NCBI RefSeq assembly: GCF_007827045.1
Contig: NZ_RPFW01000002.1
Location: 372,001 to 436,000 of the forward strand
Direction of reading: 5' to 3'
Origin: Trebonia kvetii
GTDB taxonomy: Bacteria > Actinomycetota > Actinomycetes > Streptosporangiales > Streptosporangiaceae
Length of the DNA: 64,000 bases
Under the pieces are notes generated by a model. That model made no database searches and had not been told where the DNA came from. It saw only the letters and a program-made list of their open reading frames with translations. Positions 18,859 through 27,780 of this stretch are shown here, in pieces. Within the stretch, counting starts at the first letter, position 1. Every line of letters begins with the position of its first letter. The position numbers and the translations under genes were made by a program.

Positions 18859-19718
18859 CGGCCATCATCGGGATCCATGGGATCAGGAATGAGCAACTGG
18901 GCCGCAATCAGCTCATCCCCGAATGGGCGGGTGCTCTCGCCGACGGCCTCGAGCGCGCTGCCGGGCACGAGGTTGCGGTCCCCGACCTGAATATCGTCTA
19001 CTACGGTGACCTCTTCGAGCCAGATCCGGCTGGCAAGGACGCAGGCGACGAGCTAGCCGGGCTTACCGAGGAGGATGCCGTCGCGCTCAGTCCGTTCGCG
19101 GACGAGGTGACGGGCAGGCTCGCATCCGGTCCGCCGGCGGACGGCGAACCGGCTGCGAAAGGCCGGACCGCGGTTCCCCTGCTGCTGCAGGCAGTCCTGC
19201 GGAGACTTGACAAGCAGTTCGGTTCGCCGAAGGCCTCGCTGCTGTTCCTCGGCGAACTGAAGCAAGTGCGCAGCTATCTACTTGACCCCGAGGTCAAGGC
19301 GGAAGTCGACAACCGGGCGGAGAATGTCATCACCCGGGGCGGCCGGGTGCTCATCGGCCACTCGCTCGGCTCCGTGGTAGCGTTCGAGTTCATCCGCCAG
19401 CATCCCGGCTACCCTGTAGACCTGCTGCTCACACTCGGCTCGCCGCTCGGCCTGCGCACACTGCGGGCGCTCATGCCAGACCCCGACTACGGGGCCGGAG
19501 GGCTGCCGCCGGGCGTCACACGCTGGGTAGGCCTACGGGATCCCAGGGACCCAGTCGCCTGCGCCGGTGACCTGAGCAGGTACTGGCCTGGCGTGTGCGA
19601 CTTCACCGTGCACAACCAGAGCGATGCCCACTCGGTCTACCGCTACCTGAGCAAGCGGCCGACAGGCACGGCTCTGCTCGCAGCACTGCCCGGCCTCGCG
19701 GACTATGAGCCATCGTGA
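18855..19718 (+). CDS. Alpha/beta hydrolase (lipase-like)
   Basis: A 287-aa protein from the ATG at 18855. It begins with IIGIHGIRNEQLGRNQLIPEW, the HGI oxyanion-type strand, and carries GRVLIGHSLGSVVAFEFI, the nucleophile elbow GHSLG with Ser near residue 170. A likely Asp is in LRDPRDPVACAGDLS and the late His in VHNQSDAHSVYRYL, completing a Ser-Asp-His triad. The fold resembles lipase/GPI-inositol-deacylase-like esterases often fused to NACHT or WD40 modules. There is no signal peptide, so it is cytoplasmic. Both ends overlap neighbours (ATGA, GTGA), which argues for one functional unit. Confidence 0.82.
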   Translation: MTAIIGIHGIRNEQLGRNQLIPEWAGALADGLERAAGHEVAVPDLNIVYYGDLFEPDPAGKDAGDELAGLTEEDAVALSPFADEVTGRLASGPPADGEPAAKGRTAVPLLLQAVLRRLDKQFGSPKASLLFLGELKQVRSYLLDPEVKAEVDNRAENVITRGGRVLIGHSLGSVVAFEFIRQHPGYPVDLLLTLGSPLGLRTLRALMPDPDYGAGGLPPGVTRWVGLRDPRDPVACAGDLSRYWPGVCDFTVHNQSDAHSVYRYLSKRPTGTALLAALPGLADYEPS

Positions 19719-21742
19719 CCGCCGAGCCGGCCGGCGCGGAGATCCTGCGCCGTCACTTCGTCGCGATCGCCACTTCGGCCTACGACGATCCGCTGCAGCC
19801 CCCGCTACCACAGGTGCACGACGAGGTACGGACGCTCGCAGAGTGGTTCTGCGACGCCGAGCTCGGCGAGCGGCGCTTCACCTGGCAGTACCCCGAGCTG
19901 GCCGACAATCCGACGGACGAGCAGATCAGGGCCGCCATGAAGAATCCCCCTCCGGCCAGGAAGTGGAGGGAGGCGGACGCCGCGGTAGTGTTCGTCACCG
20001 GTCACGGCAAGACGGACCGCTACGGGCACTGGCTGATCCTGCAGCACACCAACCCCGACGCGCCGCAGAGCACGGGGCTGTTGACAGCGCAAATCGCCGG
20101 CTGGCTAGATGAGACGCGGATCGAGCATCTGCTGTTGATCATCGATACCTGTTACGCCGGTGAGGTGACCAGCGATATAGTCCGGTTCCCCCGGGAGCTG
20201 CGCAGGAACTGGCTGGTACTCGCGAGCGCCGCGAGGGACGAGGCAGCGCAGGCTGGCGCGCTCACCAGCGCGGTCCGACGTGTCCTTGATGACGTGCAGG
20301 GCAGGTACGGACAGCGGTTCGGGACCGACGAGTACCTCCCGGTCGAGGAGTTCGTTCGCGCCGTTGACCGCGAGCTTGCGGGCACACAGAGGCTTGTGCT
20401 CGTGCAGGGCAGCCAGTACCAGGGGCCGCACGCCTGCCTGCCCAACCCGAACTGGAAGGCCTCATTCGCGCCAACCGGACCGCCGCGCCGCGATCTTGCC
20501 ATGCCGCTGGCAGACCTGCAGTCCCACTGGAAACCGCGGCTGCGGGGAAGCGACCAAGGCTGGCTTCCCACCGGCCGAGCGGCGGTGATGCGCAGGCTGA
20601 TCACGGCGACCGCCGAGCCCGGCGCCGTCCTGGTGACCGGGAGGGCGGGTACGGGCAAGTCCGCCGTTCTGGCCCGGCTCGTGACACTGAGCGACCCCGA
20701 GTTCCGGCGCCGGTACGCCGACAAGATCGCGCACATCCCCGATGACCTGAGGCCTGCCGAGGGGGCAGTCGACGTGGCGGTACTGGCCATGCGCAAGAGC
20801 GCCGCCGAAATCATGACGCAGATCTGCCATGCGACCGGCGCGCTCGACGCATCCGTCCGCAATCCGTCACTCAGTGAAGCCGAAACCGCCTGGCGGCGCT
20901 GGCTCAGTCAGGGCACGGAACCGGTCACGATCGTCATCGACGCCCTCGACGAGGCAAGCAAGCCCGATGAGGTGCTCGCTGATGTCCTGGCCGAGCTCAA
21001 CGTCGATTCGGGTCCGCGCCGCCTGCGGCTGATCGTCGGCGTGCGCTCGGTCGGCCGTGACCGGGGCGGCACTCCCCCGGGCGCGGATGCCGGCACCCCG
21101 GATAACGACAACGAGGAACTGCCGCTGGCTGACCGTGTGCAGCGGGCGCTGGGCATCGAGGCGCACGGACGGATCCAGGCCGATGAGCCGCCCTGGTGGG
21201 TGCAGCAGGATCTCGTCGACTACGTCACCGGACTGCTTGGGCTTCCGTCCCGCTCCCCCTACCGCAGCGCGGAGCCCGGGAAGGTCCAGGCGATCGCCGG
21301 GGTGCTGGCTGAGCATGCCGGCAAGTCCTTCCTGTTCGCCAGGCTGGCCGCCGAGCAGCTGGCGTCCCGCTCCGGGATCGTTGACATCGACGATCCCGAT
21401 TGGCTCGCGTCGATCAGCCACGGCGTGCTCGGCCTGTTCCGCGAGGACCTGCACCGGAGCCTGCCCAGCCAGGCGGAGCGCAAGAAGGCCGTTGACCTGC
21501 TCCGCGCCGTCGCTTTCGCTTTCGGTCCCGGGCTGCCTTGGGGAAGCGTCTGGCCGAAGGTCGCCAGTGCTGTCTCAGGCGTTCGCACCTACGGTGACGG
21601 TGACATTGCCTGGCTGCTCAACACCCGCCTGGGCGGGTACCTGGTCGCCGACCGCGCCGACGGCATTACCGTGTATCGCCTCCACCATGAAGACCTTCGC
21701 ACCATCCTCCGCGATCACTCGACAGAACTGCTCGCGCCTTAA
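19715..21742 (+). CDS. Caspase-like protease fused to NACHT/STAND ATPase
   Basis: A 675-aa protein with a GTG start overlapping the upstream stop. Residues 1-240 are a caspase-family (C14) domain with catalytic His97 in VVFVTGHGKTD and Cys146 in LLIIDTCYAGE. A linker leads to a NACHT-type ATPase with Walker A VTGRAGTGKSAVL (about 308) and Walker B TIVIDALDEAS (about 407), then a winged helix ending in YRLHHEDLRTILRDHSTELL. The protein stops there, without the TPR or WD40 repeats usual for the family. Such proteins are activated on sensing invasion and cleave host or partner proteins to stop growth. The WD40 protein at 13465-15870 appears to supply the missing half. Confidence 0.9.
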   Translation: MTAEPAGAEILRRHFVAIATSAYDDPLQPPLPQVHDEVRTLAEWFCDAELGERRFTWQYPELADNPTDEQIRAAMKNPPPARKWREADAAVVFVTGHGKTDRYGHWLILQHTNPDAPQSTGLLTAQIAGWLDETRIEHLLLIIDTCYAGEVTSDIVRFPRELRRNWLVLASAARDEAAQAGALTSAVRRVLDDVQGRYGQRFGTDEYLPVEEFVRAVDRELAGTQRLVLVQGSQYQGPHACLPNPNWKASFAPTGPPRRDLAMPLADLQSHWKPRLRGSDQGWLPTGRAAVMRRLITATAEPGAVLVTGRAGTGKSAVLARLVTLSDPEFRRRYADKIAHIPDDLRPAEGAVDVAVLAMRKSAAEIMTQICHATGALDASVRNPSLSEAETAWRRWLSQGTEPVTIVIDALDEASKPDEVLADVLAELNVDSGPRRLRLIVGVRSVGRDRGGTPPGADAGTPDNDNEELPLADRVQRALGIEAHGRIQADEPPWWVQQDLVDYVTGLLGLPSRSPYRSAEPGKVQAIAGVLAEHAGKSFLFARLAAEQLASRSGIVDIDDPDWLASISHGVLGLFREDLHRSLPSQAERKKAVDLLRAVAFAFGPGLPWGSVWPKVASAVSGVRTYGDGDIAWLLNTRLGGYLVADRADGITVYRLHHEDLRTILRDHSTELLAP

Positions 21743-22077
21743 CAACGAGCTTCATCGCATTCGCAGCAGGGCGGCGCCGATGTTATCCGCGGCTGGATGC
21801 AGCGTGGCGGCGAGGCGGGCATCCTCTCCGGCGCCAGGCGGCGCTCGCTATCATGCGGGCGGCGTTGCTGCCTGGGCCCGATTGGCGAGGACAGGACATC
21901 GAAACCGAGAGGGACGCAGCAGCGGCCGTGCCGGATACGCGGCTGCCGGTCCAGTTGGGGCCGGGAGAGCAGCACGAGGCCCTCGGCGTGGCTGCCCCCC
22001 AGCCCCGTTGCGCTGCGCGAGCGCGGCAAGGCAGCACGGCCCATGGCCCCGGCACGCGCATTGCGGCGCGCGGCTGG
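21743..22077. other. Non-coding 335 bp after caspase operon
   Basis: High-GC sequence with no convincing reading frame or repeat. It lies between convergent genes, so terminators would be expected, but none is clear by eye. Confidence 0.5.
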
Positions 22078-22503
22078 TCAGATCGGATTAGACGGCCAGC
22101 GGACTGTGACGACCACTGAGTCGTCGAGCGCTTCCCAGGAGTGGTCGACGCCTGGTCCCCACACGGCATAATCCCCCTGGCGTTCCAGCGTGAAGCTGGC
22201 TTCCGTGAGGTCGATTCTGAACCTCCCGCTGACGTGCAGGGCCAGGGTCGTCCGCTGATCATCGGCGGTCCACGCGCCCCGCTTGTGTCCCGCCGGGTGG
22301 ATTGCCCATTTGACCTCTACGGCCTTGCTTGACCGTACGCCTTCGGCGGGGTCGATGAAGTGGCCGAGAATCCAGCCGCGCTGCTCACGGCCGTCTTCCT
22401 CTGCGTTTCCGCTGTACCAGTTGCCGCTCAAAAGGTGACCAGCCTTCCTTCCAGTATCGGGACAAGCGAACGGTACCGCGCCGATCTGCTTAGCCAGCCG
22501 CAC
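22078..22503 (-). CDS. Small cupin-like protein
   Basis: A 141-aa protein with a GTG start at 22503. The distinctive pattern is VEVKWAIHPAGHKRGAWTAD, then TLALHVSGRFRIDL and GDYAVWGPGVDHSWEALDD followed by VVVTVRWPS: a beta-helix of the cupin type with a GDY-x-x-W-x-PG-x-x-H second motif. Such proteins are conserved in actinomycetes but unassigned. It lies alone between the caspase operon and an IS5-like element and may be a bystander. Confidence 0.7.
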   Translation of the reverse strand: MRLAKQIGAVPFACPDTGRKAGHLLSGNWYSGNAEEDGREQRGWILGHFIDPAEGVRSSKAVEVKWAIHPAGHKRGAWTADDQRTTLALHVSGRFRIDLTEASFTLERQGDYAVWGPGVDHSWEALDDSVVVTVRWPSNPI

Positions 22504-22878
22504 TGCCGCCGGGCTGCCGGTTCAGCCTCGCGATCTGCTAGGTCGTGGCAGAGCAACCGTCAGGCCACGACCCCGCTCAGTGGCGAATATCGCCGGCAAG
22601 CGCTTGCGCACCTCATCGCATACCAGGACGCGGGCTCGAACCAAGGGCTGCCATATCGGCATCACAGCCGGAACCAAATGACCGTGCCGCAGGGTCATCC
22701 CGCGCGGGAAGTTGGTTCAGTCCATGAATACACCCAAATTGCGCAAGGTGATACGTCTTTGGCTCCCAAAGCGGCAGTGGAGCCTGTCTCGTAGCAATAA
22801 CGATGCGCTGACTGGCCGCGGCGAAGGTGCGATGCCGTTAGTCTCACCGGCGTGCACAGTGAGCCGTTTCCAACCTGG
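22504..22878. other. Non-coding 375 bp before IS5-like element
   Basis: No supported gene. The right part probably contains the 3' terminal end of the IS5-like element, but I cannot place the matching inverted repeat. Confidence 0.4.
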
Positions 22879-23637
22879 TTATGCCTCGCGTAGCTGCAGT
22901 ACGTGAATGGCCTTGGCGAGTTTCCCGGCGCGCCAGGGGCAGCAGCGGAGCTTGCGGAGGATCCTCCACGTCTTGAGCTGGGCATTCGCACGCTCGCCGG
23001 GCGCGCGGAGTTTCGCGTGTGCGCGGTTGGCTGCTTTCTGCGGTTCGGGTTTGTTCCGGCCCTTGTACGGGACTTTTGCCCAGGTACTCCCTTGGTAGCC
23101 CTTGTCCGCGAGGGTGACCAGGCCGGCTTTCTCCAGTTCGTCGAGCACGCCCCAGATCCACTCGGCCTTCTTGTCGTGCACCGAGCCGGGCAGCGCCCCG
23201 GACACCCACAGGATGTCCCCGTCCGGACTGGCGATGACCTGCAGGTTCATCCCGTGCATCTTGTGCTTGCCCGAGTAGAAAGGCCGGTCCGCGGCGAGAC
23301 GGTCAATTGCGATAAGCGTGCCGTCGAGGATGACGTAGGCATGACCTGCCCTTTTAGCATCGCGGACTGCCTGCCGGAGTTTCGGCGCCCTGGCCGCGAG
23401 GAGCTCCACGACCTCGTTCACGTACCGCCAAGCCGTGGTCCTGCCGATCCCGAACCCGGCCGCGAGGTCGGCGAACGTCTCGCCCTTGCGCAGGTAGGCG
23501 AGCACGAGCAGCGCCTGCTGCCCCGGGTTCAGCTTCCGCCACCGCGACCCGAGCGCCTTCAGGTGCCGGCGGACGATCCCGGCCACGAAGTTAAGGGTCT
23601 TACGGGACAACGGCAGCGCAGCACGGTAGAAAAGCAC
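22879..23637 (-). CDS. IS5-family (DDE_Tnp_4) transposase
   Basis: A 252-aa transposase. The N-terminal helix-turn-helix region reads LNPGQQALLVLAYLRKGETFADLAAGFGIGRTTAWRYVNEVVE. Catalytic residues: D in AYVILDGTLIAID, D in LVTLADKGYQGSTW, E in KLRAPGERANAQLKTWRIL. Length and layout fit the short IS5-group transposases common in actinomycetes, and the frame is intact, so the element could be active. The start abuts a 64-bp hairpin-forming sequence (23638-23701) likely to be one element end. Confidence 0.88.
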   Translation of the reverse strand: MLFYRAALPLSRKTLNFVAGIVRRHLKALGSRWRKLNPGQQALLVLAYLRKGETFADLAAGFGIGRTTAWRYVNEVVELLAARAPKLRQAVRDAKRAGHAYVILDGTLIAIDRLAADRPFYSGKHKMHGMNLQVIASPDGDILWVSGALPGSVHDKKAEWIWGVLDELEKAGLVTLADKGYQGSTWAKVPYKGRNKPEPQKAANRAHAKLRAPGERANAQLKTWRILRKLRCCPWRAGKLAKAIHVLQLREA

Positions 23638-23701
23638 GGAAGCCCCTGGTAGTCGAAGTGAAGCAAGTTTTGGTCGACTAGCTCACTTACCGGGGGCTTC
23701 C
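23638..23701. repeat. Nested inverted repeat next to IS5-like transposase
   Basis: GGAAGCCCCTGGTA (23638-23651) pairs with TACCGGGGGCTTCC (23688-23701), with one mismatch. Just inside, TAGTCGA pairs with TCGACTA. The whole can fold into one hairpin. It may be an IS end, a terminator blocking read-in, or both. Confidence 0.6.
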
Positions 23702-23703
23702 TC

Positions 23704-24141
23704 ATGCCCGGCAGCGACACGCCGCGCCTACGCCAGATCGTGACGAACCCATTACACCCAGGATGGAATCAGCTCAGTGACTTCTATACGACTATGGCAC
23801 AGATCCTGCCATTGCTGCTCCTTGCGTTGATCTGGGACTCGGCTTACCTGGAGCGACTGCATGGTCAGCAGAGGCAGAAGCGAAGAGAGAACCCTTCTGG
23901 AGTGCGGTTCTGGACCAAGCCTCGTGTGCGGGTGTACACGCTATTCGTTGCCTCTGTTGTGGTCGTCGCCATCGCGATCTCGCTACTTGTACCAGGCGGG
24001 ATGTTGCCGGACAGTCTCGGCCTACGCATAACCTTGGCCTCTGCCCTGATCGTAGTGCTAGGGACCCTGCTGACGCGGATCTACTACGACGTCGTATGGG
24101 CTACTGCTCCTGGGCGGGATGACGAGGCTCGCGGCGATTGA
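23704..24141 (+). CDS. Small integral membrane protein
   Basis: A 145-aa protein with three hydrophobic stretches: MAQILPLLLLALIWDSAYL, VYTLFVASVVVVAIAISLLV and LRITLASALIVVLGTLLT. The short Arg-rich loop RLHGQQRQKRREN suggests that part faces the cytoplasm. Its start lies three bases after the hairpin next to the IS5-like element, so the native 5' end or promoter may have been replaced by the insertion. Function unknown. Confidence 0.65.
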   Translation: MPGSDTPRLRQIVTNPLHPGWNQLSDFYTTMAQILPLLLLALIWDSAYLERLHGQQRQKRRENPSGVRFWTKPRVRVYTLFVASVVVVAIAISLLVPGGMLPDSLGLRITLASALIVVLGTLLTRIYYDVVWATAPGRDDEARGD

Positions 24142-24658
24142 CAGGTCGATGATGGCGTCGTTCGTAGTTCTCGGTTCTGGCCGCAATTAGTGATGCGGCC
24201 GACTGCGCCCGGCTTGCCACTTACGGGGCCACCCTAGCTTGCTGCAGACCGCCCGTGGGGCGTGCAGACCGCCCGGCAGGAGGATCTGCGTGAGCGTAGC
24301 GTTGGCGTGCGGGTGTCCCAGCAAAGGCGGGATAGTCAGTGAACGACAAGCGGCAGCCGGTTCCACCGCCGACCTCAGCACGGGGCTGCGGCTGCCTGGA
24401 ACCGGATGGAGGGTGACTTCCGAGAAGCCGGAAAGCTCGCCAAAAATCGCGGCGAGCGCCGGGAGTCATGATTAACTGAGCGCCAAGTTGGATCACAGGC
24501 TCGGCCCGCCTGCTCACCACCGGGATCACCGATTCTGGCCAGCCCGGCGGTACAGCCGGCAAGATTCCGCTTTGCGGCTGAATTCCTAGCGGAGCGGTTA
24601 CCGCCCAGCTTCCTGGTAACCCGGGCCATGGAGAGCCCTGCCGGCTAACGTCGCCATC
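24142..24658. other. Non-coding 517 bp
   Basis: No supported gene on either strand; open frames here are short or show antisense-style composition. It may hold the promoter for the caspase-like gene that follows. Confidence 0.45.
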
Positions 24659-25306
24659 ATGGCGGACAATACGGGCATAAGGCTGCTTGGATTCAAGGGT
24701 TTCAAGGCCAGCGAGCGCTTTCTGTGCGCACTCGAGGACGAGATCTGGGTGGCACGTTACGACCCGGAAACGGAACAGACGGACATACCGGTGCACCGGC
24801 CGGAAAAAATACTCTCAGGCGCCACTATGCTTGCTGAGCTTGCGCAGCCCAGCCGAGTCACCGTCGTGTCCGCGCACGCCGGATACCTCTTCAACGGCCG
24901 CCGTCTCGGCTTTTCGGGCGACGGCGACCAGGCCCCCGTCCTCACGGTGGACAACCTCGGATCCTTCACCCTCGGCGCCACCAGTATGCTGCTAATCGAT
25001 GCATGCTGCTCCCCAGCCCTGGCCGCCGCGCTGGCCCCTCATGCCCGGCACGGAAGCCTGATCGTCAGCCTCGCCCACGAGCCGGACGAAGACCCGTTCA
25101 CCTACGGCAAGGACAGCATCACCGCCATCGGCAGCGTCATCAGGGAACTCTGCCACGCCGCCACGCCGGACCTCAGTCCCGAGGCAGCCGCGCGGGCCGT
25201 CCGTCTCACCAATATTCAGATCTGCGCGCGCAATGACGCCGAGCGCAAGCGCGGAGTCGGCAACAAGAAGGCAATGCGGCCCCGGCTCCATATGCGCGAA
25301 TGCTGA
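24659..25306 (+). CDS. Stand-alone caspase/CHAT-like protease
   Basis: A 215-aa protein. The catalytic pair fits the caspase-hemoglobinase fold: His in VTVVSAHAGYLFNG (about 79) and Cys in MLLIDACCSPALAAALA (about 120), each after a hydrophobic strand. HAG replaces the commoner HGG or HG-G, so activity is likely but unproven. The C-terminal helices (FTYGKDSITAIGSVIRELCH) resemble the end of CHAT domains. No fused sensor is visible, and the neighbours are an IS and a small membrane protein. It may be a free effector driven by another gene, or the remnant of a larger protein. Confidence 0.68.
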   Translation: MADNTGIRLLGFKGFKASERFLCALEDEIWVARYDPETEQTDIPVHRPEKILSGATMLAELAQPSRVTVVSAHAGYLFNGRRLGFSGDGDQAPVLTVDNLGSFTLGATSMLLIDACCSPALAAALAPHARHGSLIVSLAHEPDEDPFTYGKDSITAIGSVIRELCHAATPDLSPEAAARAVRLTNIQICARNDAERKRGVGNKKAMRPRLHMREC

Positions 25307-25759
25307 TGAACTCGGCGCGTCCCTGCCCATCACCGGCGCCCGCCGCGCCTTCCGGCTGGCCGCGGCCGGGTACCGGGTGACCGGCACCCGGCAGCCAGGG
25401 GGCGGACAGCCCAGAGGCGCCGTAGCCTCGCCGGGTTACGTAGTGAGAAGGAACCAGGATGAGGTCAGATGGCTGGACCTGGCCAGGGGAACATTCCGGC
25501 TGCACGGGCCCGTGCACCGTCGGTAGGTACCGCCGAGCCTCCGGCATGTCCACCCGCGCCCGGTCCGGTGTCTGCCGTCCGCACCAGGAGAGGAGCGGAC
25601 GCGGGAGGCGGCTCGCTGGCCCGCCAGAACATGGCGGCTATGTCCACGGCGGGCAGCCGTTCCCGCAGCTGATCGACAAAGGTCGCGGACTGGGCGGCAT
25701 TGCCGCCTCGGCTTGCACCGACGACAACCCCAACGCGAAATCAGCTTGTCAATCGAGGC
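25307..25759. other. Non-coding 453 bp
   Basis: No supported gene. The region is interrupted at its right edge by the IS630 insertion; a gene fragment cut by the IS would be short and was not recognised. Confidence 0.4.
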
Positions 25760-26856
25760 TAGTGTCCTGAGTCGATGATGCGTTGGCAGTAGGCGGCGAG
25801 GGTTTCGAGGATTTCGTCGGCGGACTTGGTCCACACGAACGGCTTGGGGTCCTTGTTCCACTCGTTGATCCACTTGCGGATGTCGGTTTCGAGTTCGGTG
25901 ACGCTGCGGTGCGCGGAGCGGCGCAGCTTGCGGTTGGTCAGCTCGGCGAACCAGCGTTCGACGAGGTTCATCCAGCTGGAGCTGGTCGGGGTGAAGTGCA
26001 GGTGGAACCGCGGGTGCTTCAGCAGCCACTGGTGGATCGCGGGCGTCTTGTGGGTGGCGTAGTTGTCCAGCACCAGGTGCAGTTCCAGGCCGTTGGGGAC
26101 GGCGGTGTCGATGAGCTTGAGGAAGCGCAGGAACTCCTGGTGGCGGTGGCGGCGGTAGGGCTGGGCGATCACCGAGCCGCTGGCCAGGTCAAGCGCGGCG
26201 AACAGGCTGGTCGTGCCGTTGCGCACGTAGTCGTGCGTCATCCGGGCCGGGGTCGTCGGCAGCATCGGCAGGCACGGCGCGGTCCGGTCCAGGGCCTGGA
26301 TCTGCGACTTCTCGTCCACGCACAGGACCAGGGCATTCTCCGGCGGCGACATGTAAAGGCCGACGACGTCGCGGACCTTGCCGATGAACTCCGGGTCGGT
26401 GCTCAGCTTCCAGGTCTCCACGACGTGCGGCTTGAGGCCGAACGCCCGCCAGATCCGCGAGACCGACGACTGCGACAGGCCGGTCTCGGCGGCCATCGAC
26501 CGGGTCGACCAGTGGCTGTCCTGCCCGCGGCCCTTCTCCGTCAGCGTCCGCGTGACCAGCACCTCGACCTGCTCGTCGGTGATCTTCCGCGCTGCCCCGG
26601 GCCGCGGCGCGTCGCCGAGGCCGTCCAGCCGGCGCTCCACGAACCGGACCCGCCACTTGCGGACCGACTCCCGCGACAGCCCGGTCCTGGCGGCGACCCG
26701 GGTCAGCGGCGCCACCCCGCCCTCCTCCGCGCAGGCCAGGATCACCCGGGCCCGCCCGGCCAGCGACTGCGACGCCGTCCGCTTGCGCGACAAGGCCTCC
26801 AGCGACGCGCGCTCAGCATCAGACAGAACCAGCGGAATCAGCTTCGGGCTCGGCAC
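25759..26856 (-). CDS. IS630-family transposase
   Basis: A 365-aa protein: two N-terminal HTH units (LTRVAARTGLSRESVRKWRV and STRSMAAETGLSQSSVSRIW), then a DDE domain with D in ALVLCVDEKSQIQALDR, D in HLVLDNYATHKTP and E in TSSSWMNLVERWFAEL. Full length and uninterrupted. Its TAG stop uses the flanking TA, typical where the gene reaches the very end of the IS. It inserted between the caspase-like gene and lsr2. Confidence 0.93.
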   Translation of the reverse strand: MPSPKLIPLVLSDAERASLEALSRKRTASQSLAGRARVILACAEEGGVAPLTRVAARTGLSRESVRKWRVRFVERRLDGLGDAPRPGAARKITDEQVEVLVTRTLTEKGRGQDSHWSTRSMAAETGLSQSSVSRIWRAFGLKPHVVETWKLSTDPEFIGKVRDVVGLYMSPPENALVLCVDEKSQIQALDRTAPCLPMLPTTPARMTHDYVRNGTTSLFAALDLASGSVIAQPYRRHRHQEFLRFLKLIDTAVPNGLELHLVLDNYATHKTPAIHQWLLKHPRFHLHFTPTSSSWMNLVERWFAELTNRKLRRSAHRSVTELETDIRKWINEWNKDPKPFVWTKSADEILETLAAYCQRIIDSGH

Positions 26857-26902
26857 AAGCCAAGCCTACAACCTGCAAAGTCTTCAATGACTCGGGACAC
26901 TA
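25760..26902. mobile_element. IS630-family insertion sequence
   Basis: Terminal inverted repeats GTGTCCTGAGTC (25762-25773) and GACTCGGGACAC (26889-26900) match with one mismatch, flanked on both sides by TA (25760-25761, 26901-26902), the target duplication of IS630/Tc1-type elements. The element is about 1.14 kb with one intact transposase, so it looks recent and complete. Confidence 0.9.
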
Positions 26903-26907
26903 GGGGC

Positions 26908-27237
26908 TTATCTGCCTACGGCGGCCTGATACTTCTCGACGACCGTGGCTGGGACCCGGCCACGGTCCTTGATTTCGATGCCCTGCTCCTTGGCCCACTC
27001 CCGGACCTTGGCGGTGTCGACGGTGTCGTTTCCCCGCCGCAACCGGGGAGCGCGCCTCGCCGTGCCGGTTCGCCGCGCGTGCCTGATGTACAGCTCTAGG
27101 GCGCTGCGTAGCTCTCCGCTGTGCGCGGTGGTGAGGTCGATTTCGTATTCCGTGCCGTCAAGTCCAAAGTGGACGGTCCCGGCCGCTTCGCTGCCGTCGA
27201 GGTCATCAATGAACAGCGTCTGTATTTTTTGGGCCAT
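26908..27237 (-). CDS. lsr2: Lsr2-family nucleoid-associated protein
   Basis: A 109-aa protein. The N-terminal dimerisation domain is seen in QTLFIDDLDGSEAAGTVHFGLDGTEYEIDL, and the C-terminal DNA-binding domain in KVREWAKEQGIEIKDRGRVP, with the RGR loop that grips AT-rich minor groove. Lsr2 silences foreign low-GC DNA in actinobacteria. An extra copy in an island may regulate the island itself, including the AT-rich gene at 29204. The stop lies a few bases from the IS630 end, so the IS landed just downstream. ATG with AGGATGA upstream. Confidence 0.93.
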   Translation of the reverse strand: MAQKIQTLFIDDLDGSEAAGTVHFGLDGTEYEIDLTTAHSGELRSALELYIRHARRTGTARRAPRLRRGNDTVDTAKVREWAKEQGIEIKDRGRVPATVVEKYQAAVGR

Positions 27238-27780
27238 GGAATCATCCTAATACCCTCAGATGAGGGAAATTGTGTAGCCCGGGCCGTGTGCATCTAGGCG
27301 GTTTGCAAGATCTCTGCCACCGTCTGAGCCGGATAGCGATGTGTCCGGCTGAGGCCAGTCAGGCGGCCTGCGGCGTCGGTACCTAAATCTCGGGAGCAGC
27401 GAGGTCGGTCTACGGGCCAGATTCGGGGAGCCAACGCGGTCGCGATCTGCGATCAGGCCGGCGAGTCAGCGCTAGCACTATCCGGTCGCGATGGCGTACC
27501 GCCGTTACGGGCGGATGAATCGGAGTATCTGCGGACTGGGAGGCCGCGCCGAAACGGATGATCGGCGGGATCCTCAATGCATCCCGTGGACCCGCTGCTA
27601 TGCCTAAGGAGGGTCGGCTGCGGGCACCGGGCGGGAGGTTGCGCACCAGCCGGGGAGATGGCTGATCCTGGCTGTGCGGATGGTGATTATCGCGGCTAGG
27701 CCGTCTTTGTCTTGCTGAGCACGGGAGCCCGGGCTTTCGGGTGCCCGTCGAACCCGCCATGCAGCAAGTGCTGATCAGTG
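27238..27780. other. Non-coding 543 bp upstream of lsr2
   Basis: No supported gene. The first bases form the lsr2 upstream region and are AT-richer than their surroundings. The rest has no clear feature. Confidence 0.45.
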
